Positions 20,539 through 30,746 of a DNA stretch of 64,000 bases are shown here, in pieces (positions within the stretch are counted from its first letter, which is position 1; the number at the start of each line of letters is the position of its first letter). Source of the DNA: Saprospiraceae bacterium (GTDB lineage: Bacteria > Bacteroidota > Bacteroidia > Chitinophagales > Saprospiraceae); the NCBI GenBank assembly GCA_016711125.1, contig JADJTQ010000006.1:372001-436000 (forward strand). The letters are read 5' to 3'. The translations under genes were made by a program, and so were the position numbers. Below the pieces are notes generated by a model. It was given only the letters and a program-made list of their open reading frames with translations, was not told the origin of the DNA and searched no databases.

Positions 20539-20996
20539 CAATAGAGTTTTGGTGGACTGGAAAGACCCAGGCAAAATATCTCAACCAGGGTATCAACGAC
20601 TATGTATCGAGAATTCAGCATTTTCAACGTTTTGAAATTCGTGAACATGCTCAGGCAAAGGCCAGGAGACCGGAAGATCAGGTTATTATGGAAGATCAAC
20701 AATTACAGAAAAATCTTGATCAGCGTGATTTCCTGATCCTCCTTGATGAGAAGGGCAAGCAAATGACTTCTTCGGGTTTTGCGGGATATCTTGATACACT
20801 CCTGACAAAACCATCAAGAAAGATCATCTTCGCTATAGGAGGTGCTTATGGTTTTGGTGATTCAATGAGAAATCGTGCTGATCATTTGTTGGCATTGTCT
20901 TCAATGACTTTTACTCACGATATTGTCAGATTGGTATTTCTCGAACAACTTTACCGGGCATTTACCATTAAAAATAATTTACCATACCATCATTGA
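20535..20996 (+). CDS. rlmH: 23S rRNA pseudouridine(1915) N3-methyltransferase RlmH
   Basis: 153 residues, the normal length of RlmH, a SPOUT methyltransferase acting on pseudouridine 1915 of helix 69 in 23S rRNA. Visible family motifs: FWWTGKTQAKYLNQGINDYVSRI, FLILLDEKGKQMTSSGFA, the cofactor knot IFAIGGAYGFGDSMR, and the C-terminal SMTFTHDIVRLVFLEQLYRAFTI with YHH end. It overlaps the end of the SWIM gene by 4 bases (ATGA), suggesting translational coupling. Frame intact. Confidence 0.97.
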   Translation: MTIEFWWTGKTQAKYLNQGINDYVSRIQHFQRFEIREHAQAKARRPEDQVIMEDQQLQKNLDQRDFLILLDEKGKQMTSSGFAGYLDTLLTKPSRKIIFAIGGAYGFGDSMRNRADHLLALSSMTFTHDIVRLVFLEQLYRAFTIKNNLPYHH

Positions 20997-21017
20997 TTTA
21001 TGAAATAATTTAAACGT

Positions 21018-21641
21018 ATGTCGATAACTATTGTGATTGTGATCATCACCGGTATAATATCTTATGCAGGCTTCACCAATCAAGGGCTCTTCTACCGGTT
21101 GGCGCATTGGCCTACTAAGGAGTACTATCATCAGGAATATCACCGGCTCATCACTTCGGGATTTGTACATGGTGGTTGGTTGCATCTTCTGATCAATATG
21201 TTTGTCTTATGGAATTTTGGTGAAATCGTCGAGCGCCATTTTCTGCTGTTTTTCGGACCGGTAAAAGGAGCAATTTATTACGTACTGGTCTATTTATTAG
21301 TGATTGTTTGTGCTTCGTTACCGAGCTATTTTGATAAGAAGAGTAACGAAAGTTATTTGGCGGTTGGCGCTTCGGGCGGAGTCTCGGGAATCGTCTTTAT
21401 TTATATTTTACTTTATCCCTGGGAGATGTTGTATCTCTACGGTATTATTCCCATTCCCGGTATTATCGCTGGTGTGCTTTATTTGTGGTATTCGTCGTAT
21501 GCCAGTAAAAATGTGCAGGACAGGATCGATCATCAGGCGCATTTTTATGGTGCGCTTTTCGGGCTGGCATTTGTGCTGATATTAAAGCCCTCACTTTTTT
21601 CGGCATTTTTGAGAAGTTTGGTTAATGATTTTCCTCTTTGA
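21018..21641 (+). CDS. Rhomboid family intramembrane serine protease
   Basis: 207 residues with about six hydrophobic segments. It shows the rhomboid hallmarks HGGWLHLLINMFVLWNFG, the catalytic serine motif GASGGVSG (Ser about 119) and a later helix DHQAHFYGALFG with the catalytic His (about 175). The protein cleaves membrane proteins within the lipid bilayer. Its substrate is unknown. It starts 21 bases after rlmH and so may share its transcript. Confidence 0.95.
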   Translation: MSITIVIVIITGIISYAGFTNQGLFYRLAHWPTKEYYHQEYHRLITSGFVHGGWLHLLINMFVLWNFGEIVERHFLLFFGPVKGAIYYVLVYLLVIVCASLPSYFDKKSNESYLAVGASGGVSGIVFIYILLYPWEMLYLYGIIPIPGIIAGVLYLWYSSYASKNVQDRIDHQAHFYGALFGLAFVLILKPSLFSAFLRSLVNDFPL

Positions 21642-21766
21642 CCATGATACAGCATATGGAAACGAGTAAGAATGGCTTTTAAACTGCTCGTAGAGCATTG
21701 TAAGATGGAATCTTGGGTGCGGAATACTTAAAATAGTACATTTGACCAATTGAAGGCTAGATACCA

Positions 21767-22669
21767 ATGAGAGCATTAGTGATTTCGGGAGGGGGTTCTA
21801 AAGGGGCATACGCCGGTGGAGTCGCTGAGTATCTGATTAAAGACAGAGGTATTCAATACGACTTATTTACCGGTTCATCGACCGGAGCCTTATTGGCCCC
21901 TTTGCTGGCCGCCGGAGAGATCGATCACGCTCGGAATATTTATACCAATGTTACTCAAAATGATATATTTTCAGCACATCCTTTTATTATCACAAAAAAG
22001 ATGGAAAATATAAATCGCGAATCAATCATTTTGGGATTATTAAAATGTTTCTGAAAGGTAAAAAGACCTTCGGAGAAAGTTTTGCTTTGCGTAGCTTAGT
22101 TCGAAAGACATTTACTGAAGAACATTTTGATCGGATCAAACAGAATGGAAAAAGGGTTGTGATCGCGGTTTCGAATTTTACCTGTAATGTCGTGGAGCAT
22201 AAGTATCTCCGCGATTGTACTTATGATGAATTTGCCGACTGGATTTGGATAAGCGCAAATTTTGTCCCTTTTATGAGTTTGGTTACCAAGGATGGTCAAG
22301 AATATGCAGATGGTGGTTTTGGTAGTTTCATCCCAATTGAAGAGGCTATTGATGCTGGTGCTACTGAAATTGATGTGATCATACTGACCCCCCAGGAATA
22401 AAATGATCAAGAAGTTGGCAAGTCGTAATGCCTTCTCATTAATGCTATCTTCTCTTGATTTTATGCTCTCACAAATTGCCCGTGACGAAAAATATATCGG
22501 ACTTCTCGAAAGCATGCATCATCAGATTAAAATAAGGTACTTTCATACTCCCCGGGTGCTCACCGACAATAGTCTTTGTTTTGATCCAGAGCAAATGCGA
22601 CTTTGGTGGGATGAAGGTAGGGCATTTGCCAAAAAGCGCTTTGAAAATCAAATGCGTCTTGCGGACTAG
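21767..22669 (+). CDS. Patatin-like phospholipase, split by two frameshifts
   Basis: About 300 residues when joined. The first frame has the patatin oxyanion-hole region VISGGGSKGAYAGGVAEYL and the nucleophile elbow GSSTG (catalytic Ser about 43). The second has the catalytic Asp motif YADGGFGSFIPIEEAIDAGATEIDVIIL. The third is the helical C-terminus ending KRFENQMRLAD. The joins need one A more at 22042-22045 and one C fewer in the C6 run at 22388-22393. The predicted activity is a cytoplasmic or membrane-associated lipid acyl hydrolase. It is convergent with the padR-pspC pair. Confidence 0.88.
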
Positions 22670-22692
22670 ACGTTTATATTCTTACAATATAT

Positions 22693-22725
22693 TTCAAAAA
22701 AAAGTCCGGCAACATTACCGGACTT
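22693..22725 (-). terminator. Intrinsic terminator between patatin and pspC genes
   Basis: An 8-bp stem (AAGTCCGG at 22702-22709, CCGGACTT at 22718-22725) with an 8-base loop is followed by T residues in minus-strand direction. It terminates the padR-pspC operon and may also stop the convergent patatin transcript. Confidence 0.85.
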
Positions 22726-22785
22726 CTAAGTTTATTAAAATATTAAAGCGTAACTAATTATTGTCTTACAGAAGGAAGCCAGATC

Positions 22786-23472
22786 TTAGAGGTGATCCTT
22801 CCAGGATTTCCGTTGACGTCTTTCGGACTTTTTTTTTCGGCGTTTGGATTTCCAATCCTGTCCGATTTCTGAAAGCTGTTCTGAAATATTTTCCACTTGT
22901 TCTTCCACAATTTTTGCAATATTTTTCACATTAATTTTTTCCCCTCGCATCGCTAGGAAATCCCCTGGAGTTTCAGCAACTGGTACCAGAGCCCAAAGTA
23001 GTAGATAGATCGGAATTCCCAAACCGCCACCCAGAGCAACCAGAGCAAATGCAATACGAACCCAAAGTGGGTCTTGGATGCCAAAATAAGCTGCCAGACC
23101 ACTGCAGACACCGCCGATCAGTTTGTCATCAGGATCACGGTATAGTTTTTTACCGGTTTTGTACTCTCTTCCAGAAGTATTTCCCTCCGGCTCCCCAAAT
23201 TCTGAACCCGTGTCGAAGTCTTCCGGGGTACCCATGATGGCAATTACCTGTTTGATGTCATCTTTGGAAACGATCTTTTTATTTTTGGTGCGTTCCTGCA
23301 ACAGTTCCGCCATACGTCGTTCGATATCATCAAGGATTTCTTCTGCTCCTTCCGATCTTCTGAAATGAGCTTCTATCTTACCCAAGTATCCTTCGAGACT
23401 TGCATATGCATCATCGTCAATGGTAAACGGATAGCCTCCTACATTAATATTATGTGTCTTATTCATTTTCAA
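22786..23472 (-). CDS. PspC domain membrane protein
   Basis: 228 residues. The first 100 residues contain a segment with DDAYASLEGYLGKIEAHF and EEILDDIERRMAELL, common in Bacteroidota PspC proteins. Then the PspC domain KKLYRDPDDKLIGGVCSGLAAYFGI is followed by a membrane helix (IAFALVALGGGLGIPIYLLLWALVPV) and a basic, coiled C-terminus. Such proteins are paired with PadR regulators and are thought to respond to envelope stress. The start overlaps the end of padR by 14 bases, showing one operon. Confidence 0.93.
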   Translation of the reverse strand: MKMNKTHNINVGGYPFTIDDDAYASLEGYLGKIEAHFRRSEGAEEILDDIERRMAELLQERTKNKKIVSKDDIKQVIAIMGTPEDFDTGSEFGEPEGNTSGREYKTGKKLYRDPDDKLIGGVCSGLAAYFGIQDPLWVRIAFALVALGGGLGIPIYLLLWALVPVAETPGDFLAMRGEKINVKNIAKIVEEQVENISEQLSEIGQDWKSKRRKKKSERRQRKSWKDHL

Positions 23473-23800
23473 CCAGGTTTTTTGTTGATTGTGTTACCAC
23501 GTTAACTAATTGATTCCAAGTATCTAACAGATCTCTGAGAAAGCTTGTTCCCTCGTCTGTCAGATGATAGTATTTTCTTGGTGGGCCCGAAGCGGACTCC
23601 TGCCACTGGTACCCTAATAAACCAGCATTTTTTAGTCGCGTCAGCAGTGGGTACATGGTACCTTCTACCACAATGAGTTCGTTTTCTTTCAGCTTCTCGA
23701 TAATATCTGAAGGATAAGCCTCACCTTCGGATATGATCGCCAGAATGCATAATTCTAGAACTCCCTTCCGCATTTGTGCTTTTGTGTTTTCTAGTTTCAT
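23459..23800 (-). CDS. PadR family transcriptional regulator
   Basis: 113 residues, typical for the small PadR-s2 class. It shows the winged-helix signature KGVLELCILAIISEGEAYPSDIIEKL, VVEGTMYPLLTRLKNAGLL and the wing GPPRKYYHLTDEG. It is the first gene of an operon with pspC, the usual Bacteroidota arrangement, and probably autoregulates it. The frame is intact. Confidence 0.95.
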   Translation of the reverse strand: MKLENTKAQMRKGVLELCILAIISEGEAYPSDIIEKLKENELIVVEGTMYPLLTRLKNAGLLGYQWQESASGPPRKYYHLTDEGTSFLRDLLDTWNQLVNVVTQSTKNLVENE

Positions 23801-23937
23801 GTTGTAAAGATAAGTCTTACATTGGAACTATGCAATACAAGGTACCTGTTTGTTACCTATTACTATATGAATTGCGGAAATCAATCGATGAATGTCGTTT
23901 TATCAACGACTTGATAAGATGCCGAGGATTCGCAGGT

Positions 23938-24391
23938 TTACAATCTCCTTAGTTTGAACGTGTACTTGCCATAACGGTCAATACCCTCCAGATTGAGCTT
24001 GTTTCGATTAAGTTTATCAATACTGCCAAAGACGTAAAAGTCCTCATGATTTAGAAAATCGAAAAAAGACAGCATCAACGAAAAATTCCAGATCTGAATT
24101 GCTATTATCGTAAACGTCGTCTTCGTCTATGACCAAATCCCATTCGCCATCGAAGATCGCTTTCAATGAATAGTCGTCATAGATAGCTGTATAGTCAGGA
24201 AAGAATTCAATAACATCATTGGCAAAGTCTGAAGTAATATTGTCTCGGAAAATGGCGCCATCCTTTTTGTAAAAGACCTTTTCAAACTCCCACGCACCTA
24301 TGAGTTTATTTTCCTTTCTTCTGATAATCCCCTCTTTGGAGCAGGACCCAAGAAATACGAGTGTAAGGCCAAGTAGTATAAGGTTTTTCAT
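23938..24391 (-). CDS. Small lipoprotein of unknown function, frameshifted
   Basis: About 150 residues. The start MKNLILLGLTLVFLGSC is a clear lipoprotein signal (Cys 17). The mature part begins KEGIIRRKENKLIGAWEFEKVFYKK, a lipocalin-like opening (L-G-W-F), with short beta strands thereafter. The annotated frame stops at 24044, but removing one base from the run at 24062-24067 extends it to FFDFLNHEDFYVFGSIDKL ... KYTFKLRRL with a stop at 23938. The extension has the same strand pattern, so the frameshift is likely an artefact. The function is unknown. Confidence 0.68.
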
Positions 24392-24828
24392 GCCGGTTTC
24401 TTTTATGATTCTATCTAAAGGACGAGAATTTAGGGACCAAGTTGCAACTTTGCTCAGATTGCCATTGGGTTTAAACGAATATTAACTTGTTCGTTAAAAG
24501 CGTGTTAAGCCTTGCCTAATTTGTTACGCCTGTAGATCATTGGTCTTTGAGTCTTGTCGGAAAGACAAGAGTTTCAATGTATCTTAGATTGCTTATTAGA
24601 ATTAGATGATCACCTCACAGTGGCCATCGCCTTTTTTAGTGGACAACCTTTGAATAATTATTGATTGTAAGTTGTAGTTATTTGAAGTCGCAGAATATAA
24701 AAGTCATGGGTAGTAGCAAAGTAAGAGGTAGATTGTCGCACCCATCTTATTTCTCTTATTTTTTGACACCAACATTTTAGCAAAACACGCTAAGACAACC
24801 TAAATGAGATTCCTCGCAATCGCTAGAT
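24392..24828. other. Gene-free stretch with one small hairpin
   Basis: The only clear structure is a 7-bp stem with a GGAAA loop at 24552-24570 (TCTTGTC/GACAAGA). Promoters for the divergent lipoprotein and nitrilase genes must be here but I cannot place them. Confidence 0.4.
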
Positions 24829-25734
24829 ATGGAAATTGAAAATGTAGATGTATTTAATGCTGCCGTTGTACAAATAACTCCGACTTTTTTGGATAATGAA
24901 GAGACCATAAAAAAAGTCGAGCGCCAACTTACCTATCTACATAGTCAGGAATGTAGGCTGGTATTATTTCCCGAGTCGATTTTTCCCGGATACCCTCGAG
25001 GATTTACTTTTGGAGCAACAGTCGGGCGGAGGACTGAGGCTGGAAGAGATCTTTGGTTGCGATATTATGAAACTAGTCTGCTTGCAACAGGGCCCGAAGC
25101 GAAACTCCTATCCCAAATGGCAGGAGATTTTAACATGCACCTGATCATTGGAGTCACGGAGAAAGATAAGATCAGTAGTACGTTGTATTGTAGCACCTTT
25201 CACTTTGCACCTGACGGCCAGTTAAAGCACGTACATCGGAAGGTTAAACCAACTGGCACTGAACGGGTGATCTGGGGAGAAGGCGACGGCTCTTGCATAC
25301 AATCGGTTGATACAGAACTCGGTAGAGTAGGAGGTTTAATCTGCTGGGAAAATTACATGCCTGAGGCCAGGATGAAATTGTACCGTAGTGGTTTAGATAT
25401 ATATCTGGCTCCAACTGCAGATGCCAGAGACACCTGGCTGGCATCGATGCAGCATATTGCCTGCGAGAGTCGATCCTACGTCTTGAGCAGCAATCAATAT
25501 TTTCGTAAATCAGATTATAGTCTTGATCTGCAAGAGCTGCTCGATCACGATCAATCTGAGATTTTATGCCGGGGTGGTAGTTGCATTGTGTCGCCTTTAG
25601 GTAAAGTGTTAGCGGGCCCGATCTATGACCGGGAAGATAGCCTGATTACTAAGATCGATAGACGGGACATCCTAAAAAGCAGGATGGACTTTGATGTGAT
25701 AGGTCATTATCGGCCCCAAAGTCTGTCCAGATGA
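24829..25734 (+). CDS. Nitrilase (carbon-nitrogen hydrolase)
   Basis: 301 residues, close to the usual 300-340 of nitrilases, which convert organic nitriles to acids and ammonia. The catalytic triad is visible: Glu about 49 in LFPESIFPGYPRG, Lys about 138 in HRKVKPTGTERVIWGEGDGS, and Cys about 172 in GLICWENYMPEAR. The HRKxKPTxxER and CWENYMP signatures distinguish true nitrilases and cyanide hydratases from amidases of the superfamily. It is monocistronic and cytoplasmic, and the physiological nitrile is unknown. Confidence 0.94.
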   Translation: MEIENVDVFNAAVVQITPTFLDNEETIKKVERQLTYLHSQECRLVLFPESIFPGYPRGFTFGATVGRRTEAGRDLWLRYYETSLLATGPEAKLLSQMAGDFNMHLIIGVTEKDKISSTLYCSTFHFAPDGQLKHVHRKVKPTGTERVIWGEGDGSCIQSVDTELGRVGGLICWENYMPEARMKLYRSGLDIYLAPTADARDTWLASMQHIACESRSYVLSSNQYFRKSDYSLDLQELLDHDQSEILCRGGSCIVSPLGKVLAGPIYDREDSLITKIDRRDILKSRMDFDVIGHYRPQSLSR

Positions 25735-26023
25735 ATCTCAATTGCACTTATTGCCTGATTGTCAGTTAGTAAAAATGGTGACCATGATAAGAATCATCAT
25801 TTTTATCGGTCATCTGATTTCGACATAGTGCTGGTTATGTAGAAGTTATTTTTTACTTTTGAGCGATTTCAAGCTTCTAGTGCCTATCCACTCAGGTCAG
25901 CCTTCTATAATTTTGAGATCCCCAGGTAAACCGACTATGTTGAGGTCAATGGACCTTGACTCACTAAATAACCGTTCATAATATCAAACAAGTCAGCCAA
26001 CCAAATTTTTATAAATCGTTCAA

Positions 26024-26998
26024 ATGGATTTTACCAATCTTCAGACTATTGGCGGGATTTTCTTTGTCTCACTGATTGCTATCGAAATTTTCTTCAGCCT
26101 CCGTTACGACCGGGAGTTGTACGAATGGAAGGATTTAGCTGCCAGCAGTTCGATTGGGATAGGTTCTGCGGTTATCGCAGTATTTACCAAAGCAGCCACT
26201 CTGGGTTTCTTTTATTTAGTCTACTATTTTTTCAACCCTGAAGTAGATGGTGTACACACGAACTTATTGGGTTATACAGCCTTTGGCTGGGCCTGGTTTA
26301 CCTGGATCATTTGCCAAATCTTGGATGATTTTTCCTACTATTGGTTTCATCGTGCCAATCATGAAATACGTTTTTTCTGGGCTGCACACATCGTACACCA
26401 CTCATCTGAGAATTTTAATCTGGGCACCGGGGTAAGAAATGGTTGGGTGACGCTATTTTATAAACCCCTGTTTTATATGTGGCTTCCGGCGATTGGTTTT
26501 CATCCCATCATGGTGATGACCTGCATGGTGATTGAGTCATTTTGGCAATTCCAGCTACACACACAATTCATACCAAGATTGGGTTGGCTTGAAAAATTCT
26601 TGAATACGCATAAGCATCACTATGTGCATCACTCATCCAACTTAGAATATCTTGATAAAAACCACGGGGGTTATCTAAATCTTTTCGATCGGCTTTTCGG
26701 AACATTTAAAGACCTGGATGAGAAAAATCATACTCATTTTGGAGTACTGCATCCACCCGAAACTCACAATCCCATTGATATCTTGACCCATGAATACGTC
26801 GATATTTGGCGGGATGTCAAAAAGGCACCAGGTCTAAAAGCTAAATTTATGTATGCTTTTGGCCCTCCCGGTTGGAGTCATGACGGATCACGGAAGACAG
26901 TGCGCGAAATCCAACGCGAAATGGAAACGCTCCATTTTCATGCCCAAGATGAAATGCCGGCAGAGCTCTATAAACACGAAGCCGAAGTAGTCGGATAG
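26024..26998 (+). CDS. Sterol desaturase / fatty acid hydroxylase family membrane enzyme
   Basis: 324 residues with several membrane helices. The diiron histidine clusters typical of the family are present: HRANHE, HIVHHSSENF and HKHHYVHHSSN, with an additional NHGGYLNLFDRLFGTF region after them. These enzymes hydroxylate or desaturate lipids using oxygen. This one resembles the alkylglycerol-monooxygenase-like branch. The substrate is not inferable. It stands alone between the nitrilase and DUF2277 genes. Confidence 0.92.
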   Translation: MDFTNLQTIGGIFFVSLIAIEIFFSLRYDRELYEWKDLAASSSIGIGSAVIAVFTKAATLGFFYLVYYFFNPEVDGVHTNLLGYTAFGWAWFTWIICQILDDFSYYWFHRANHEIRFFWAAHIVHHSSENFNLGTGVRNGWVTLFYKPLFYMWLPAIGFHPIMVMTCMVIESFWQFQLHTQFIPRLGWLEKFLNTHKHHYVHHSSNLEYLDKNHGGYLNLFDRLFGTFKDLDEKNHTHFGVLHPPETHNPIDILTHEYVDIWRDVKKAPGLKAKFMYAFGPPGWSHDGSRKTVREIQREMETLHFHAQDEMPAELYKHEAEVVG

Positions 26999-27137
26999 GG
27001 TAGTTGCTTGGTCAAAATTTAATTCAGGACTGAAATTTTTGGAATATCCACTTGCCATGTGAACGACATGCAGCTGGTGTTTCCTTTTGGTTGGACCAAT
27101 TTCTTCGTAACTTTAAAAATCCAACCATACATAAATC

Positions 27138-27401
27138 ATGTGCCGCAATATTCGCCCTCTTTTCAATTACGACCCTCCTGCTACTGATGAAGAAATTTAT
27201 GCATCGGTGCTTCAGTTTGTGCGTAAAATCAGTGGTTCGAGTTTTCCTTCGAAGGTAAATGAGAAGCTGTTTTACGAGACGGTTATTAGTGTTTCCGGGC
27301 AGATCACAGCTATGCTCGAAAGCCTCCAGACGTCCGCACCCCCAAAGAACCGGGAAGTAGAAAGAGAAAGAGCAAGACAACGTAACCTTAACCCACATTG
27401 A
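27138..27401 (+). CDS. DUF2277 protein whose last codons come from an IS end
   Basis: 87 residues: MCRNIRPLFNYDPPATDEEI, ALQFVRKISG-like LQFVRKISGS, and APPKNREVERERARQR, the full core of DUF2277, a small family of unknown function. The last residues LNPH and the stop codon are encoded by the inverted repeat of the IS1634 element that begins at 27387. The bases just beyond the other IS end (29485 on) read AGA TTT CCT ACC TGA, which would give a more family-like C-terminus ...RFPT. The element therefore appears to have inserted inside the final codons. Function probably survives, since only the tail changed. Confidence 0.85.
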   Translation: MCRNIRPLFNYDPPATDEEIYASVLQFVRKISGSSFPSKVNEKLFYETVISVSGQITAMLESLQTSAPPKNREVERERARQRNLNPH

Positions 27402-29484
27402 GTGTTAACCAGACCCAATTGCCCTGATTCTGGTGGCTGAGACATTTTTGAGTTTCGGTTTGTGTACTACAGATTTTAGTTTTGTAAACGGCCTTGGTCT
27501 GATGTTGAGTGCTTGGTGGATCATGCGAAGTTTCTCCTCGGGCTCTGAGCATTTACGCACTGTGATTTCCTTTAGAGCCTTGTTGTATCCGCTTGTTGAT
27601 ATTACTTTTTGCGTGTTTCCAATTCTAGCGATTTCCTTCCAGTTGCTGTTTATTCCGTGTGATTTTAGCTTACACCTGATGGTATTGACCAACCAATAAG
27701 ACAATAGACCCAAATTTAGATGTGCTATGGTCGAGTCATCGTTTTTGTGATAGATAGGTCGGATATCTAGATCTGTTTTTAGTGTGCGAAAGGTGCTCTC
27801 TATCTCTCTTATTGTATTATAGACATTCCAAACGAGAACCTCATCTTTCATATCCAAGTCTGTCCGCAGAAAATACTTCCCAAGGTCATCTGTTTTTCTT
27901 TTGTTTTTCGTTTGATCTATCTCCCGGTTATATCGACAACATTTTTACCTTGACTATCATCAGTCACTGTAATTTGATACCTCATGTGCACCGAAGGATA
28001 TTTTTGCTTTGCCCTGCCTATCCTCTGATGTACTTTATCCACCGTCTTGGTGCCACCTTTTTTACTCAGTGAGGTCTTTATTTTTTGTAGTTCCTCTTCA
28101 AATCTTTTTTCAAATTGGCTTTTCATGCCAGTTTCTTTTAGTGCCTTCTTCGCACTTTTCACTTCCAGGTAATAATCCGTATTTTTTTCTGTCAATACTT
28201 TTTAAGGACTACTTCGTGCTTTGATTTTGTTTCTAGATAAACGACAAGTCTGCTTTGGTCAAATTTATAGTCTTTCAGTTTGCTCCGTGATACACATAAA
28301 TAATGATAGCCCTTTTGATTTATCAACTTTAAATTTGCTTCGGTGGCTATGCCTGCATCTATTACTACCAGGGGCTTCTGGTCTCCTTTGGTATAATCTA
28401 AGTGATCTAGTATCGATGCTAAATCCGAGCTGTCTGAGAAATTACCTTCATGGATAGATGAATATTTTATAAAGCCATAAACATTAACAACAAGTGCCAA
28501 TACTATTAATTTCGAGTCTCTTCTTTTTCTTTACTCCTGCCAAAGTTCGCTAGTTTGCTATTCCGTTTTTCTCCTTCAAAATAGGTGTTCGTCAGGTCAT
28601 AGATTATAATCTTATCCTGAATATCAAACAACTCATTGGTTTTAATGGATAAGTGTTGTTCCAGTTTGTCCTTTATGCCATTTAATTTTAGTGCACTCTT
28701 GTACAATCTATCTTTATTCATCTTTTCCAAAGGATATCCTGTTAACTCGCATATAGCTGAGTTTTCCGTGATCCATCTTGATGTGCCTAATTCTGATGCC
28801 GGATTGACGGCTCTGCTGATTACTTGCGTCTGGGCCAATTGTATTTCTAATTCGCTAAAATCATTTTCCTCAAGCACCTTGTCTATTCCTAATTCATGCC
28901 ACGTATTGTAACACAGCCATTCTGAGCCAATCTCTCGGACGTTACTGTGCTTTATCGTATCTACCCATACCATCCGACTCTTTTCATCATATAGGGTTAG
29001 GTCAAGATTCTTGCTTCCTATTATTCTTGACCAGAGGTGACTAACCCACTTGGCGATTACCTCGTCTGTCTGCTTAAATAGAGACTCCTTCTTCTCGTAC
29101 ATAGACGTTAATGTCCGAGCAATAATGTTTAATTGCTCTGCCGTTAACTCTTCTTCTATAAAACCTATATTGAGAATCGTTCGATGGCAAACTCTGCCCC
29201 AGGCATTGCGGTAACTTTCCACCAGACGATAATAGCTATCGTATTCTTTTGTCTTTGGATTTGTCCGTCCACTGAACTTGAAATACATCCTTCAAAGGTA
29301 AGAATGGATTTATCACATAATCAACCCCCCTGTGTACTACAAATCGTTTCAGAACCCTCACGATCCAGTATTTACGCTGATGGTCTCCGATTTATGCCCG
29401 ATTTTGACTAAAAAAAGTCCAAATTAGTCACCATTTTAACATTTGAACCTCTCGATTCCGCGCTTCTGAGCAATGTGGGTTAAG
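27387..29484 (-). mobile_element. IS1634-family insertion sequence
   Basis: The element is bounded by perfect 14-bp inverted repeats: CTTAACCCACATTG at 27387-27400 and its complement at 29471-29484. It contains one transposase gene on the minus strand. No target duplication is obvious at the borders. The left end lies exactly at a codon boundary in the DUF2277 gene. Confidence 0.8.
27405..29288 (-). CDS. IS1634 family (IS4-type DDE) transposase, three frameshifts
   Basis: About 630 residues when joined, the normal size. Four successive frames: the N-terminus (YFKFSGRTNPKTKEYDSYYRLVESYRN ... IIIYDLTNTYFEG, with the first catalytic Asp), then LVVIDAGIATEANL with the second Asp, a helical linker, and the end WNVYNTIREIESTFRTLKTDLDIRPIYHKNDD with the catalytic Glu in IREIE. 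Frames join if one A (T on the plus strand) is added at 28524-28528, 28199-28203 and 27942-27946. All three lesions are in A/T runs, so the transposase may really be intact and the breaks may be sequence errors. Confidence 0.85.
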
Positions 29485-29579
29485 AGATTTCCTACCTGAT
29501 CTTTATCCATGGAACATTGATCTTGGATTTTCCGGTGGATCTATGTTGTCACTGAAGTACTGTCTTTTTGCAATTTCCC

Positions 29580-30683
29580 TTAATTCTTCTGCCATTTTGG
29601 GAGATCTTTCATCATCCAAATGCGATCATCGTTGACAAATTTTTGGAAATTTTCAGTCGAAGGGTGGCCCTTGTAAGGCCCATAGTGATGAGACAGACGG
29701 GCATTTCTCCATACCATGACATAAGCTATTGACTGCGACTTTGGTGTATTCATGATTTGCTTTAGCAGGGTATCTGTCCAGAAAGCTGCATCAGGAATCT
29801 TCTCCTGGCCCGTTTCGGTAAAAGCAGCAATTTTATTATGAGCTTCAGCCAGACCTCCCAACATATCTAGTCTCCTGCCCAACATATCTCTATCTCCATT
29901 TGGTCTCACATCATGATAATCATCTAGCCCCATGATATCTACATAATCGTCACCGGGGTACCTTTCCAAATAATCAGCTTCATCAGAAAATACATCAGGC
30001 GAATAGGCATATAGAAGTTGATGGATTTCTTTTTTATCTCTTAGGTATTCGATAGTAAACCGCCAAAGTTGTTTGTATTCCTCTGGTGAGCAGAGACTTT
30101 TGCCCCACCAAAACCAGCTACCTGTATGCTCGTGATATGGTCGAAAAATAATCGGGACCGGACCATTTTTAAATGCAAGGTCCTTTAAGAATAGAGCGAA
30201 TAAATCCAATTTAATCAAGAATTCCTGATGGTGACTCCCTCCTGGTAGAATATGTCGAACAACCGATCCCGCAGTGTCCCAGGTATTACCGTCGGTCACG
30301 AAATTGTCCATGTGCCATGAAATGGTGTTTATGCCTCCCTGCTTGTGGATCTTGATTATCCACTTTTTCATGGCATCAAAATCTACGGAATCGATATTGT
30401 AGGGATACTGCCCAATTTTACTGAGCTCCCAACCGATCACGGCCGGGTGACTCCCAATAATATCTTTGATATCAGAACGGTTGGCTTTGTGTTTTTTCCA
30501 AAGTACGCCATACGCCAATGCATCTTGTTGGCCGAAGAGTACTTTGTCCTTTGACCATGACCTTAGATGACTTGCCAGACTGATTACCATCGGGTCTGCA
30601 TCATGGTCTGCAAGTAGCTGAGCTTGTGAATGGACAGTGAGGTTGAAAATCAAACACGCAAAGAATGTCCCCTGAAATTTCAT
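29580..30683 (-). CDS. GH26 family glycoside hydrolase (beta-mannanase-like), exported
   Basis: About 367 residues from the ATG at 30683, chosen over the upstream ATG at 30746 because MKFQGTFFACLIFNLTVHSQAQ is a proper signal peptide. GH26 enzymes cleave beta-1,4-mannan and some other beta-glucans. Visible motifs: LFGQQDALAYGVLWK, HPAVIGWEL, ISWHMDNF, the acid/base glutamate in FRPYHEHTGSWFWWG, DIMGLDDYHD and the nucleophile glutamate in AFTETGQE. It lies next to no transporter and looks monocistronic, so mannan use here would depend on distant genes. Confidence 0.93.
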   Translation of the reverse strand: MKFQGTFFACLIFNLTVHSQAQLLADHDADPMVISLASHLRSWSKDKVLFGQQDALAYGVLWKKHKANRSDIKDIIGSHPAVIGWELSKIGQYPYNIDSVDFDAMKKWIIKIHKQGGINTISWHMDNFVTDGNTWDTAGSVVRHILPGGSHHQEFLIKLDLFALFLKDLAFKNGPVPIIFRPYHEHTGSWFWWGKSLCSPEEYKQLWRFTIEYLRDKKEIHQLLYAYSPDVFSDEADYLERYPGDDYVDIMGLDDYHDVRPNGDRDMLGRRLDMLGGLAEAHNKIAAFTETGQEKIPDAAFWTDTLLKQIMNTPKSQSIAYVMVWRNARLSHHYGPYKGHPSTENFQKFVNDDRIWMMKDLPKWQKN

Positions 30684-30746
30684 GTCAAAATCAATGAAGC
30701 GTTCGTAAATATTATTTATCAAAAATATCTCTTTTATTGTAAACAT

